64,000 nucleotides of DNA from Pseudomonas sp. PDM15 (GCF_014851565.1 NZ_JACVAA010000007.1:186001-250000), one strand, 5' to 3'. Numbered from the stretch's first letter, positions 54,651 to 63,118 are shown. Notes: generated by a model from the letters alone, not told the origin. Translations and numbers: made by a program.

Positions 54651-54683
54651 ACGCCCAGACTCTTCGGAGCTGGGCGTTTTTTA
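54651..54683 (+). terminator. Intrinsic terminator after rpsI
   Basis: ACGCCCAG pairs with CTGGGCGT, with an inner CTC-TTCG-GAG extension, followed by TTTTTTATT. Ends rplM-rpsI. Confidence 0.9.
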
Positions 54684-54702
54684 TTGCTGCCTGTTTTTAC
54701 TC

Positions 54703-54719
54703 TGCGACAACCTGTCGCA
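54703..54719. promoter_or_regulatory. Perfect palindrome upstream of petABC (RegA/RoxR-like site)
   Basis: TGCGACA and TGTCGCA flank three bases. It lies about 56 bp upstream of the predicted -35 of petABC. The outer halves match the GNGRCR...GNCGC form published for RegA/RegR-type redox response regulators, which control bc1 genes in other proteobacteria; the central bases differ. Binding by RoxR here is inference. Confidence 0.5.
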
Positions 54720-54774
54720 TTGGTGGAAAGCCCGGTCTGTAAGGCCTGCGACCAATTTGTATCCGGTAATTACC

Positions 54775-54803
54775 TTGTCAGAAAAGGGGCTTTTCTTTAC
54801 CAT
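54775..54803 (+). promoter_or_regulatory. Candidate sigma-70 promoter of petABC
   Basis: TTGTCA (54775-54780), 17-bp spacer containing the hairpin AAAAGGGGCTTTT, TACCAT (54798-54803). It would start transcription near 54810 and leave a leader of about 70 nt. Confidence 0.65.
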
Positions 54804-54882
54804 TCGGCAAATTTTGTGCGGCCCGATTTATTACTTAGTAGAGGCCTGACCACAGGCCACAAAGCTGATGGGAGACGACTGA

Positions 54883-55476
54883 ATGAGCAATGACGGCGTG
54901 AATGCAGGCCGGCGTCGCTTCCTGGTGGCGGCCACTTCGGTGGTAGGTGCTGCCGGAGCGGTGGGTGCTGCGACCCCGTTCGTGGGGTCATGGTTCCCCA
55001 GTGCCAAGGCCAAAGCGGCCGGTGCACCGGTGAAAGTGAATATCGCCAAGGTCGAACCTGGCCAGCAGATGATCGCCGAATGGCGCGGTCAGCCGGTATT
55101 CATCGTGCGTCGTACCGAGGAGATCCTGGCCAACCTGACCAAGATCGACGGCAGCGTTGCCGACCCGGAATCCGCCGCCTCCGTGCAGCCGGAATACGTC
55201 GACAAGAAGACTCGCGCGATCAAGCCGGAAATTCTGGTGCTGGTCGGTCTGTGCACCCACCTGGGCTGCTCGCCGTCCTTCCGCCCTGAAGTGGCCCCGG
55301 CCGACCTCGGTCCGGAGTGGGTCGGCGGTTACTTCTGCCCCTGCCACGGTTCGCGCTACGACCTCGCCGGTCGAGTCTACAAGGCCCAGCCCGCGCCGCT
55401 GAACCTGCCGGTTCCGCCGCATTCCTACGAGTCCGATGAAGTCATCGTCATCGGCGTGGACCAGGAGAAAGCATGA
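54883..55476 (+). CDS. petA: Ubiquinol-cytochrome c reductase Rieske iron-sulfur subunit
   Basis: A 197-residue Rieske protein. It has a twin-arginine-type N-terminus (RRRFLVAATS at 10-19) that doubles as membrane anchor. Cluster ligands are Cys124 and His126 (CTHLGC) and Cys152 and His155 (CPCH), with Cys129-Cys154 as the expected disulfide. First gene of petABC; the stop overlaps petB by four bases. Confidence 0.98.
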   Translation: MSNDGVNAGRRRFLVAATSVVGAAGAVGAATPFVGSWFPSAKAKAAGAPVKVNIAKVEPGQQMIAEWRGQPVFIVRRTEEILANLTKIDGSVADPESAASVQPEYVDKKTRAIKPEILVLVGLCTHLGCSPSFRPEVAPADLGPEWVGGYFCPCHGSRYDLAGRVYKAQPAPLNLPVPPHSYESDEVIVIGVDQEKA

Positions 55477-56687
55477 TGGAAAAATTCATGGCCTGGGTCG
55501 ATGCGCGCTTCCCCGCGACCAAGATGTGGGAAGACCATCTGAGCAAGTATTACGCTCCGAAGAACTTCAACTTCTTCTATTTCTTTGGCTCGCTGGCACT
55601 GCTGGTGCTGGTCAACCAGATCCTCACCGGCATCTGGCTGACCATGAGCTTCACCCCGTCCGCCGAGGAAGCCTTCGCTTCCGTCGAGTACATCATGCGC
55701 GACGTGGAGTTCGGCTGGATCATCCGCTACCTGCACTCCACCGGTGCCTCCGCGTTCTTCGTGGTGGTCTACCTGCACATGTTCCGCGGTCTGCTCTACG
55801 GCTCCTACCAGAAGCCGCGCGAGTTGGTGTGGATCTTCGGCATGCTGATCTACCTGTGCCTGATGGCCGAGGCCTTCATGGGCTATCTGCTGCCGTGGGG
55901 CCAGATGTCCTACTGGGGTGCCCAGGTGATCATCTCGCTGTTCGGTGCCATCCCGGTGATCGGCGATGACCTGACCCAGTGGATCCGTGGTGACTACCTG
56001 ATTTCCGGCATCACCCTGAACCGCTTCTTCGCCCTGCACGTGATCGCTCTGCCGATCGTCCTGCTCGGCCTGGTCGTGCTGCACATCCTGGCGCTGCACG
56101 AAGTCGGTTCGAACAACCCGGACGGTGTCGACATCAAGAAGAACAAGGACGAGAACGGTGTGCCGATCGACGGCATCGCGTTCCACCCCTACTACACCGT
56201 GAAAGACATCGTCGGCGTGGTGGTCTTCCTGTTCGTCTTCTGCGCCATCGTGTTCTTCTTCCCGGAGATGGGTGGTTACTTCCTCGAGAAGCCGAACTTC
56301 GAACAGGCCAACCCGTTCAAGACCCCAGAGCACATCGCTCCGGTGTGGTACTTCACCCCCTTCTACGCCATCCTGCGCGCGGTGCCGGACAAGCTGCTGG
56401 GCGTGATCGCCATGGGCGCCGCCATTGCCGTGCTGTTCGTCCTGCCATGGCTCGACCGTAGCCCGGTCAAGTCGATGCGCTACAAGGGCTGGCTGAGCAA
56501 GGTCTGGCTGCTGGTGTTCTGCGTGTCCTTCGTGATCCTCGGTGTGCTGGGCGTACTGGCACCGACTCCGGGCCGTACCCTGCTGTCGCAGATCTGCACC
56601 GCGCTGTATTTCGCCTACTTCATCCTGATGCCGTTCTACACCCGGATGGAGAAGACTAAACCGGTTCCGGAAAGGGTGACTGGCTGA
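55473..56687 (+). CDS. petB: Cytochrome b subunit of the bc1 complex
   Basis: A 404-residue membrane protein with eight or so helices and the two heme-b His pairs expected in helices B and D (RYLHSTGASAFFVVVYLH and RFFALHVIALPIVLLGLVVLH, each shown in part). The Qo-site motif is present as PVWYFTPFY rather than strict PEWY, a variant worth noting. It overlaps petA by four bases and petC by one. Confidence 0.97.
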   Translation: MMEKFMAWVDARFPATKMWEDHLSKYYAPKNFNFFYFFGSLALLVLVNQILTGIWLTMSFTPSAEEAFASVEYIMRDVEFGWIIRYLHSTGASAFFVVVYLHMFRGLLYGSYQKPRELVWIFGMLIYLCLMAEAFMGYLLPWGQMSYWGAQVIISLFGAIPVIGDDLTQWIRGDYLISGITLNRFFALHVIALPIVLLGLVVLHILALHEVGSNNPDGVDIKKNKDENGVPIDGIAFHPYYTVKDIVGVVVFLFVFCAIVFFFPEMGGYFLEKPNFEQANPFKTPEHIAPVWYFTPFYAILRAVPDKLLGVIAMGAAIAVLFVLPWLDRSPVKSMRYKGWLSKVWLLVFCVSFVILGVLGVLAPTPGRTLLSQICTALYFAYFILMPFYTRMEKTKPVPERVTG

Positions 56688-57469
56688 TGAAAAAGCTATT
56701 TGCTGCATTTGTTATCGCTGCTCTGCCGGCCTTCTCCTTTGCCGCTGGCGGCCATGGCGTCGAGCTGGACAAGGTTGACCTCGACCTGACCGACAAGGCT
56801 GCTCTGCAGGATGGCGCGCGTACCTTCGCCAACTACTGCATGGGCTGCCACAGCGCCAAGTTCCAGCGCTACGAGCGCGTTGCCGATGACATCGGCATTC
56901 CGCACGAACTGATGCTGGAGAACCTGGTGTTCACCGGTGCCAAGATCGGCGACCACATGAAGATCGGCATGAAGCCGGAAGATGCCAAGGCCTGGTTCGG
57001 CGCTGCCCCGCCCGACCTGACCCTGGTTGCCCGCGTACGCGGCGCCGACTGGCTGTACACCTACCTGCGCACCTTCTACGAGGATCCGACTCGTCCGCTG
57101 GGTGCCAACAACAAGGTGTTCCCGAACGTCGGTATGCCCAACGTGCTGGTCGGCCTGCAAGGTCGCCAGGTCGTTGGCTGCAAGCAGGTTCAGGTGGTCG
57201 AGGAAGGCAAGAAGCAGTACGACCCGCTGACCGGCGCGCCGATCACTCACGAGGCTTGCGACCAGCTGACCATCGTGCCGAAGACCGGCGCGCTGACCGA
57301 GGCTGAATTCGACGAGAAGGTGCACAATCTGGTGACCTTCCTCGCCTACTCGGCCAACCCGGTCAAGCTGGAAAGTCAGCGCATCGGCACTTACGTTCTG
57401 CTGTATCTGGCCTTCTTCTTCGTGTTCGCCTACCTGCTGAAGCGCGAATACTGGAAGGACGTGCACTGA
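56687..57469 (+). CDS. petC: Cytochrome c1 subunit of the bc1 complex
   Basis: A 260-residue membrane-anchored c-type cytochrome. Signal peptide ends near SFAAG; heme-binding CMGCH at 51-55; axial Met probably in FPNVGMPNV; a single C-terminal helix (YVLLYLAFFFVFAYLL) anchors it. It passes electrons from the Rieske protein to soluble cytochrome c. Last gene of petABC. Confidence 0.97.
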   Translation: MKKLFAAFVIAALPAFSFAAGGHGVELDKVDLDLTDKAALQDGARTFANYCMGCHSAKFQRYERVADDIGIPHELMLENLVFTGAKIGDHMKIGMKPEDAKAWFGAAPPDLTLVARVRGADWLYTYLRTFYEDPTRPLGANNKVFPNVGMPNVLVGLQGRQVVGCKQVQVVEEGKKQYDPLTGAPITHEACDQLTIVPKTGALTEAEFDEKVHNLVTFLAYSANPVKLESQRIGTYVLLYLAFFFVFAYLLKREYWKDVH

Positions 57470-57556
57470 TACACTGCGTCACCGTTGTAAACGCACGCGC
57501 CCCTCAAGGGCGCGTGCGTTTTTCTGTTTCTGCCATTTCGAAAAGTGAGGGGCGCC

Positions 57557-58174
57557 ATGGCCGCGACCAATAAGCTGGCCTGTTATTCCGACCCTGCCGA
57601 CCACTACTCCCACCGCGTGCGACTGGTGCTGGCCGAGAAAGGCGTCAGCGCCGAGATCATCGATGTCCAGGCCGGGCGCTGCCCGCCCAAGCTGGCCGAG
57701 GCCAACCCGTATGGCGGCGTGCCGACACTGGTCGATCGTGACCTGGCCCTGTACGAATCCACCGTGGTGATGGAGTATCTCGACGAGCGCTACCCGCATC
57801 CGCCGCTGCTGCCGGTGTATCCGGTGGACCGGGCCAAGAGTCGTCTGCTGATGCATCGCATCCAGCGCGACTGGTGCAAGCTGGTCGACCAGATTCTCGA
57901 CTCGCGTACCAAGGAAGCGGATCGGGCCGTGGCGCGCAAGGAGCTGCGCGAAAGCCTGACCGGTGTCTCGCCGCTGTTCGCCGACAAGCCGTTCTTCCTC
58001 AGTGACGAACTGAGCCTGGTGGACTGCTGCCTGCTGCCGATCCTGTGGCGTCTGCCGAAGCTGGGTATCGAGCTGCCGCGCCCGGCCAAGCCGCTGCTGG
58101 ACTACATGGAGCGGGTGTTCGCCAGCGAGGCCTTCCAGGCCAGTCTATCCACCGTCGAGCGCGACATGCGCTGA
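57557..58174 (+). CDS. sspA: Stringent starvation protein A SspA
   Basis: A 205-residue GST-fold protein that binds RNA polymerase and modifies transcription on starvation; in several gammaproteobacteria it affects virulence genes. Start ATG at 57557 follows GAGGGG. The N-terminal thioredoxin-like domain includes SHRVRLVLAEKGV and NPYGGVPTLVDRDLALYES. It lacks the usual catalytic GST residue. sspB follows 15 bp later. Confidence 0.96.
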   Translation: MAATNKLACYSDPADHYSHRVRLVLAEKGVSAEIIDVQAGRCPPKLAEANPYGGVPTLVDRDLALYESTVVMEYLDERYPHPPLLPVYPVDRAKSRLLMHRIQRDWCKLVDQILDSRTKEADRAVARKELRESLTGVSPLFADKPFFLSDELSLVDCCLLPILWRLPKLGIELPRPAKPLLDYMERVFASEAFQASLSTVERDMR

Positions 58175-58189
58175 GCCGAGGAGGCCGAT

Positions 58190-58606
58190 ATGAACTCCAG
58201 TCGCCCCTACCTGGTACGTGCCCTGTACGAGTGGATCGTTGACAACGACTGCACGCCGCATCTGCTGGTGAATGCCGAGTTCCCTGGCGTACGCGTGCCG
58301 GCCGGCTACGCCAACGACGGGCAGATCGTTCTCAACGTGTCGCCCAGCGCCGTGCGCAACCTGCACATGGATAACGAGGCGGTCAGCTTCGAGGGGCGTT
58401 TCGGTGGCGTGGCGCATTCGCTGTTCGTGCCGTCCGGCGCCATGCTGGCGATCTACGCGCGGGAGAACGGTCAGGGCATGGTCTTCGAGCTGGAGCCGCC
58501 GGTCGACGATGACGAGGAAGAAGGGCCGGAGCCCGATGACGATGGACCATCCGGCGGCGAGCCGCCACGGCCCAGTGGGCGTCCCAGTCTGAAGGTGGTC
58601 AAGTAG
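58190..58606 (+). CDS. sspB: ClpXP adaptor stringent starvation protein B SspB
   Basis: A 138-residue adaptor that delivers ssrA-tagged proteins to ClpXP. Folded domain of about 105 residues, then an acidic/Pro-rich linker (DDDEEEGPEPDDDG) and a C-terminal ClpX-docking tail PSLKVVK, matching the LRVVK tail of E. coli SspB. Cotranscribed with sspA. Confidence 0.96.
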   Translation: MNSSRPYLVRALYEWIVDNDCTPHLLVNAEFPGVRVPAGYANDGQIVLNVSPSAVRNLHMDNEAVSFEGRFGGVAHSLFVPSGAMLAIYARENGQGMVFELEPPVDDDEEEGPEPDDDGPSGGEPPRPSGRPSLKVVK

Positions 58607-58610
58607 CGAC

Positions 58611-58639
58611 AAAAAAGGCGATCCGAGGATCGCCTTTTT
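58611..58639. terminator. Bidirectional terminator between sspB and dolP
   Basis: AAAAAGGCGATCC pairs with GGATCGCCTTTTT around GA, with T runs on both strands. Serves convergent sspAB and lpoA-dolP transcripts. Confidence 0.92.
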
Positions 58640-58672
58640 CATGTCCGCCGCAGGGTTGCCCCTGCCATCGGC

Positions 58673-59206
58673 TCAGTTGGTGTATTGGTACAGGGTGACG
58701 ATCTTCTGCACGCCGGACACGCTCGATACCACGTTGGTGGCGGCTGCGCCCTCGGCGCGAGTCACCAGGCCGAGCAGGTAGACGATGCCGTTCTCGGTCA
58801 CCACCTTGACCTTGGCGCTCGGCACCTTGCTGTCGGCCAGCATGATCGTCTTGATCTTGCTGGTGATCAGCGCGTCGTTGCTGCGGGCCAGGGCGCTGGT
58901 GGGCTGCAGTACCTGAATCTCGTTGTGCAGCTTCTTCACGCCCTGTACGCCGTTGGCAACCTGACCTGCTTTCTCTTTCAGGTCTGCGCGCGGAGTCTGG
59001 CCGGCCAGCAGGATCACACCGTTGTAGCTGGTGACCACGATATGCGAAGTCGGGCCGGTCAGGTCCGGGTGCGAGCGTGACACGGCGTTGGCCACGTTGG
59101 GCTCGAGGAACTGGTCGTCGATCTTGTTGCCGATGCTGCGGTTGCTGCAGCCGCCGAGGGCCAGGCCCAGGGCGATGGTGGCGAGGATCAGGGCATTGCG
59201 GGTCAT
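58673..59206 (-). CDS. dolP: Outer-membrane lipoprotein DolP (dual BON domain)
   Basis: A 177-residue lipoprotein with lipobox LGGC (Cys20) and two BON domains (about 45-110 and 118-177; each with a VTSYNGVILLAGQTP- or VTENGIVYLLGLVTR-like strand pair). DolP (YraP) binds anionic phospholipid at division sites and supports outer-membrane integrity and BamA. Its start overlaps the upstream SIS-gene stop by four bases. Confidence 0.94.
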   Translation of the reverse strand: MTRNALILATIALGLALGGCSNRSIGNKIDDQFLEPNVANAVSRSHPDLTGPTSHIVVTSYNGVILLAGQTPRADLKEKAGQVANGVQGVKKLHNEIQVLQPTSALARSNDALITSKIKTIMLADSKVPSAKVKVVTENGIVYLLGLVTRAEGAAATNVVSSVSGVQKIVTLYQYTN

Positions 59207-59796
59207 TCTTCACTCCCGAACAGTTGACGATCAATCAGGTCGCACAGGCAGTGGATGGCGAGCAGGTGCACTTCCTGGATGCGCGCGGTGACCTTGGAAG
59301 GCACGCGGATCTCCACGTCCTCCGGCAGCAGCAGCGAGGCCATGCCGCCACCGTCGCGGCCGGTCAGGGCGACGACCACCATCTCGCGATCATGAGCGGC
59401 CTGGATGGCCTGGATCACGTTGGCCGAGTTGCCGCTGGTGGATATCGCCAGCAGTACGTCGCCGGGCTGGCCGAGGGCGCGGATCTGCTTGGAGAACACC
59501 TCGTTGTAGCTGTAGTCGTTGGCGATCGAGGTGATGGTCGAGCTGTCGGTGGTCAGGGCGATGGCCGGCAGGCTGGGGCGCTCGCGCTCGAAGCGGTTGA
59601 GCAGCTCCGAGGAGAAGTGCTGGGCATCGCCGGCCGAGCCGCCGTTGCCGCAGGTGAGGATCTTGCCCTCGTTGAGCAGCGAATGAACCATGACCTGGCT
59701 GCCGTGCTCGATGAAGGGTACCAGCACTTCCATGGCCTGCTGTTTGGTGTCGATGCTGGCCTGGAACATCTGGCGAATGCGGTTTTGCATATCCAT
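59203..59796 (-). CDS. gmhA: SIS-domain protein: phosphoheptose isomerase GmhA / DiaA homologue
   Basis: A 197-residue SIS protein with ILTCGNGGSAGDAQHFSSELLNRFE and AISTSGNSANVIQAIQAA phosphosugar loops. In E. coli the gene at this place (between yraN and dolP) is diaA, a DnaA-binding initiator factor, while the P. aeruginosa protein at this locus is characterised as sedoheptulose-7-phosphate isomerase GmhA for LPS heptose. The conserved active-site Glu and His (SSELLNRFE region and HSLLNEG) appear present. The enzyme call is favoured; dual identity is possible. Confidence 0.85.
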   Translation of the reverse strand: MDMQNRIRQMFQASIDTKQQAMEVLVPFIEHGSQVMVHSLLNEGKILTCGNGGSAGDAQHFSSELLNRFERERPSLPAIALTTDSSTITSIANDYSYNEVFSKQIRALGQPGDVLLAISTSGNSANVIQAIQAAHDREMVVVALTGRDGGGMASLLLPEDVEIRVPSKVTARIQEVHLLAIHCLCDLIDRQLFGSEE

Positions 59797-59923
59797 GGAA
59801 TGGAACCTTAGGTGTGCTGGCTGAGACAGCCGGAAATGACGAAAGTCGCCGTGGCGCGCGATGAGCGGGGTTTTACCTGAAGACGGCGCCGCGGGTCGAC
59901 TTGAAATTCTTGATCGGGCCTAT

Positions 59924-60349
59924 TCACGTTTCGAAAGCGTTGCGTAGCCAGTTCAGTCCGGAATCGCCTGGGCTTATCGCTACCACGTCGAAGCGGCAGG
60001 GCTGCTTGCCCCAGCGATTCTCACGCTGCAGGAACAGCTCGGCGGCGAGAATCAGGCGCTGACGCTTGCGGGCGTCGACGCTTTCCAGTGCGCCACCCCA
60101 GGCGGCGTGCTTGCGGTAGCGAACCTCGACGAATACTACTGTATCGCCGTCGAGCATGACCAGATCGAGCTCGCCGCCGCGGCAGCTCCAGTTCTGCGCC
60201 AGCAGGCGCAGACCCTGTTGCTGCAGATGGTCGCGCGCCAGGTTCTCGGCGGCGCGACCGCTGTCCTGGCGCGAATTAATTGAGGCTGTCCGGCAGGCGC
60301 TGGACCTGACCGTTGCGGAACTCGGCCCAGGGCAACTGGCGCTCGACAC
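59924..60349 (-). CDS. yraN: YraN/UPF0102 nuclease-fold protein (start uncertain)
   Basis: The conserved restriction-endonuclease-like domain begins SRQDSGRAAENLARDHL and has the core GELDLVMLDGDTVVFVEVRYR. The domain needs only about 118 residues. The sole standard start in frame is GTG at 60349, which would overlap lpoA by 74 bases and add 23 residues without family similarity. An ATT at 60280, overlapping the lpoA stop, fits the expected N-terminus better. Cellular role unknown; often cotranscribed with lpoA. Coordinates given use the GTG. Confidence 0.8.
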   Translation of the reverse strand: MSSASCPGPSSATVRSSACRTASINSRQDSGRAAENLARDHLQQQGLRLLAQNWSCRGGELDLVMLDGDTVVFVEVRYRKHAAWGGALESVDARKRQRLILAAELFLQRENRWGKQPCRFDVVAISPGDSGLNWLRNAFET

Positions 60350-62087
60350 GCTGGGCCTGGTTCAGGCTCAGGTTGCCGGAGAGGCCTTCGACCTGGCTAT
60401 CCGGCAGGGCCTTGAGCTGGCTCAGGCGCGGGGCCAGGCGGAACGCGTCGACGCCCATGGCGTACAGGCGGCCCAGGCTGCCAGCAGCCTGCGGCCATTG
60501 CTGGTCGACTTGCTGGCGCAGGGCATCGTTGGCGTCCAGCAGCCAGGGCGTTTCGCAGAAGCGGATGCCTTCCAGGTCCTGGTACTGCCCTGGATTCTGC
60601 CCGCCGGTGTAGAGGTGCGAGGTGGCATATACCGGCAGGTCGCCGGCGTACTGGAAGGCCAGGGTCGGCTTGATCTGCTGGGCCTGCTGCGGAGTGGCGG
60701 CGAGGAAGATGAAGTCGATGTCCTGGCGGCGCGCCGGCAGGGCGGCCAACTGGGTGCCCAGGGTGCTCTGCAGGCGCTTGGCGCGCGCCTCGCTCTGGCG
60801 CAGTTGGAGCAGATCGGCGATCTGCTGGGCCAGCTCCACCGGCTGGTCGACATGCTCGGCGGCGATCAGGTTGCCGCCGGCGGCCTGCCAGCTCTGCTGG
60901 AAGGCGGCCAGCACGCGATTACCCCATTCGCCCTGCGGTACCAAGGCCACGGCGCTGCGCATGCCATCGGCCCAGGCGCGGCGGGCCACTTCGCGGGCTT
61001 CATCTTCGGCAGCCAGGCCGAACTGGAACAGCTGAGCAGGTGCCTCGCGCCCGGCGTCGCTGTAGTTCAGCGCCAGGGTGGTCAGCGGCAGTTGCGGACG
61101 TTCGCTGAGCTGCTTGACCAGCGGCTTCTCCAACGGGCCGACCACCAGTTGCGCGCCGTCGGCCTGGGCCTGACGGTAGAAGTCGTCCAGCGAGGCCAGG
61201 CGCGAGCTGTCATACAGCAGGATTTCCGGCGGATTCTGCCCGGCCTGCTGGGCCTGGTAGTGGGCGGCGAGGAAGCCATCGCGCAGGGCGCGGGCCACCG
61301 AGGCCAGTTGGCCGTCCTGCGGCAGCAGCAGGGCGATCTTCTGCAGGGGCTGGCCGGCCAGCTCTTTCAGCTTGCTCAGGGCCTGCGGCAGTTGCTCGGC
61401 GGCCGGGTGCTGCGGGTGCTGGTTCTTCCAGTCGTCAATGGCGGCCAGCTGCTGGTCCGGGGTGCCGGCGCTCTTGGTGGCCAGGGCCAGGCTCAGCCAG
61501 CCGTCCAGGTCGCTGTCGCCGGAGCTGATCAACTGGCTCTGCGGCAGGCTGGAAACCAGGCTCCAGATCGCCTCGTGGTTGGTTTTGGCGGCTTCGCCGG
61601 ACAGCAGCGGGGCGATGAACACGCGCTCACGGGCGGCGGCCAGGGTCTGGCCGTCGGCCTCGAGGGCGCGGGCCTGGACCAGTTGGGTGCGGATTTGCTG
61701 CTCCACCGGCAGCTCGCTCAGGCGCTCCAGGCTCGGGTGCTGCAAGGCCTTGAGCGCGCTCTTCGGCTTGTTGCGGGCCATGGCCAGTTCGGCATCGAGG
61801 GTGGCGGCGAACACCTGCTGGGCCGGTTTCAAACCGTCCAGCGAGATTTCGTCGAGGATGCGCGTGGCGCGGCCGATGTCCTGCTGGCGGTAGGCCTGAT
61901 CGGCTGCAGACAGACGCAGCAGGGCGGCTTGCTCCGGCTCGCTGGTGCTGGCTTGCTGCAGCAACTGGTCGATGCTGGCCTGAGGGGTGCGCGGCAGCTC
62001 GCCCAGGCTGGACGAGGGCGAACCGGCGCAGGCGGCCAGGAGGCCGGCAAGGCAGAGGGCGGAGAGTGGGCGCAGGCAGGCGATCAT
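60276..62087 (-). CDS. lpoA: Penicillin-binding protein activator LpoA
   Basis: A 603-residue outer-membrane lipoprotein with lipobox LAAC (Cys20), an N-terminal helical TPR-like region and a C-terminal domain of the type I periplasmic-binding fold (about 260-600; IALLLPQDGQLASVARALRDGF). E. coli LpoA activates PBP1A; in P. aeruginosa the LpoA homologue is linked to PBP1a. First gene of the lpoA-yraN-gmhA-dolP operon, divergent from rsmI. Confidence 0.94.
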   Translation of the reverse strand: MIACLRPLSALCLAGLLAACAGSPSSSLGELPRTPQASIDQLLQQASTSEPEQAALLRLSAADQAYRQQDIGRATRILDEISLDGLKPAQQVFAATLDAELAMARNKPKSALKALQHPSLERLSELPVEQQIRTQLVQARALEADGQTLAAARERVFIAPLLSGEAAKTNHEAIWSLVSSLPQSQLISSGDSDLDGWLSLALATKSAGTPDQQLAAIDDWKNQHPQHPAAEQLPQALSKLKELAGQPLQKIALLLPQDGQLASVARALRDGFLAAHYQAQQAGQNPPEILLYDSSRLASLDDFYRQAQADGAQLVVGPLEKPLVKQLSERPQLPLTTLALNYSDAGREAPAQLFQFGLAAEDEAREVARRAWADGMRSAVALVPQGEWGNRVLAAFQQSWQAAGGNLIAAEHVDQPVELAQQIADLLQLRQSEARAKRLQSTLGTQLAALPARRQDIDFIFLAATPQQAQQIKPTLAFQYAGDLPVYATSHLYTGGQNPGQYQDLEGIRFCETPWLLDANDALRQQVDQQWPQAAGSLGRLYAMGVDAFRLAPRLSQLKALPDSQVEGLSGNLSLNQAQRVERQLPWAEFRNGQVQRLPDSLN

Positions 62088-62174
62088 CTAATACGTTCCT
62101 GGTACTGATCAGAAAGAAGGCGGGATTGTACCCAAGCCCCGCGGCAGGCGCGATGTCGGTGCCTTGAAACGGGC

Positions 62175-62180
62175 TACAAT
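62175..62180 (+). promoter_or_regulatory. Candidate -10 box of rsmI
   Basis: TACAAT lies 28 bp before the GTG start of rsmI. No clear -35 is found at 16-18 bp upstream, so it is tentative, but the position suits a short-leader transcript. Confidence 0.4.
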
Positions 62181-62208
62181 GCGCGCTTTCCGCAATCGAG
62201 GTGCGCCT

Positions 62209-63078
62209 GTGAGTGCTTCCGCTGTTCCCGCCGCCGTCGGCACGCTGTATGTGGTCGCCACGCCCATCGGCAATCTGGATGACATCAGTGCACGGGCGCT
62301 GCGCATCCTCGGCCAGGTGGCGCTGATCGCCGCCGAGGACACCCGGCACTCGGTGCGCCTGCTGCAGCACTTCGGCATCGCCACGCCGCTGGCGGCTTGC
62401 CACGAGCACAACGAACGCGACCAGGGTGGGCGTTTCCTCGCCCGCCTGCAGGCGGGCGAGGATGTGGCGCTGATCTCCGATGCGGGCACGCCGCTGATCT
62501 CCGACCCGGGCTTTCATCTGGTGCGCGCCGCGCGCGCGGCCGGCATTCGCGTAGTGCCGGTGCCGGGGGCGTGCGCGCTGATCGCCGCGTTGTCGGCGGC
62601 CGGGCTGCCGTCCGATCGTTTCAGTTTCGAGGGCTTTCTGCCGGCCAAGACGGTCGGGCGCCGTGGCCGCCTGGAGCAGGTCAGGGAAGATGGCCGCACG
62701 CTTATCTATTACGAGGCGCCGCATCGCCTGCTCGAATCCCTCGCCGATATGCGCGACATCTTCGGTGCGGACCGACCGGCAGTGCTGGGTCGTGAGCTGA
62801 CCAAGACCTTCGAGACCCTCAAGGGCCTGCCGCTGGGCGAACTGCACGACTGGGTGGCGGCCGACAGCAATCAGCAGCGTGGCGAGTGCGTGATTCTGGT
62901 GGCCGGTTGGCATGCGCCGGAAGGCGACGAGGCGGTGAGTCGCGAGGCCCTGCGGGTGCTCGATCTGTTGCTGGCCGAGCTGCCGCTCAAGCGTGCGGCG
63001 GCGCTGGCGGCGGAGATCACCGGGGTGCGCAAGAACCTGCTGTACCAGGCGGCCCTCGATCGGCAGAAAGACGCTTGA
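62209..63078 (+). CDS. rsmI: 16S rRNA 2'-O-ribose methyltransferase RsmI
   Basis: A 289-residue TPMT-like SAM methyltransferase that modifies C1402 of 16S rRNA with RsmH. I place the start at GTG 62209 after CGAGG; upstream ATGs at 62164 and 62179 fall before or on the predicted promoter. TLYVVATPIGNLDDISARAL, EDTRHSVRLL and PVPGACALIAALSAAGLP are diagnostic. Divergent from lpoA, as in E. coli. Confidence 0.95.
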   Translation: MSASAVPAAVGTLYVVATPIGNLDDISARALRILGQVALIAAEDTRHSVRLLQHFGIATPLAACHEHNERDQGGRFLARLQAGEDVALISDAGTPLISDPGFHLVRAARAAGIRVVPVPGACALIAALSAAGLPSDRFSFEGFLPAKTVGRRGRLEQVREDGRTLIYYEAPHRLLESLADMRDIFGADRPAVLGRELTKTFETLKGLPLGELHDWVAADSNQQRGECVILVAGWHAPEGDEAVSREALRVLDLLLAELPLKRAAALAAEITGVRKNLLYQAALDRQKDA

Positions 63079-63080
63079 GC

Positions 63081-63109
63081 TTGTCCTGAGTCGCCTGGAT
63101 CGCTACCCT
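63081..63109 (+). promoter_or_regulatory. Candidate promoter of rnpB
   Basis: TTGTCC (63081-63086), 17-bp spacer, TACCCT (63104-63109). Its predicted start near 63116-63119 coincides with the 5' end of the RNase P RNA. The -35 lies immediately after the rsmI stop. Confidence 0.65.
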
Positions 63110-63118
63110 TGGCGGCGG

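Noticed and set aside
62164..62208. Upstream starts for rsmI at 62164 and 62179
   Set aside because: They lie at or before the TACAAT box and add residues not typical of the family; GTG 62209 has a better ribosome site.
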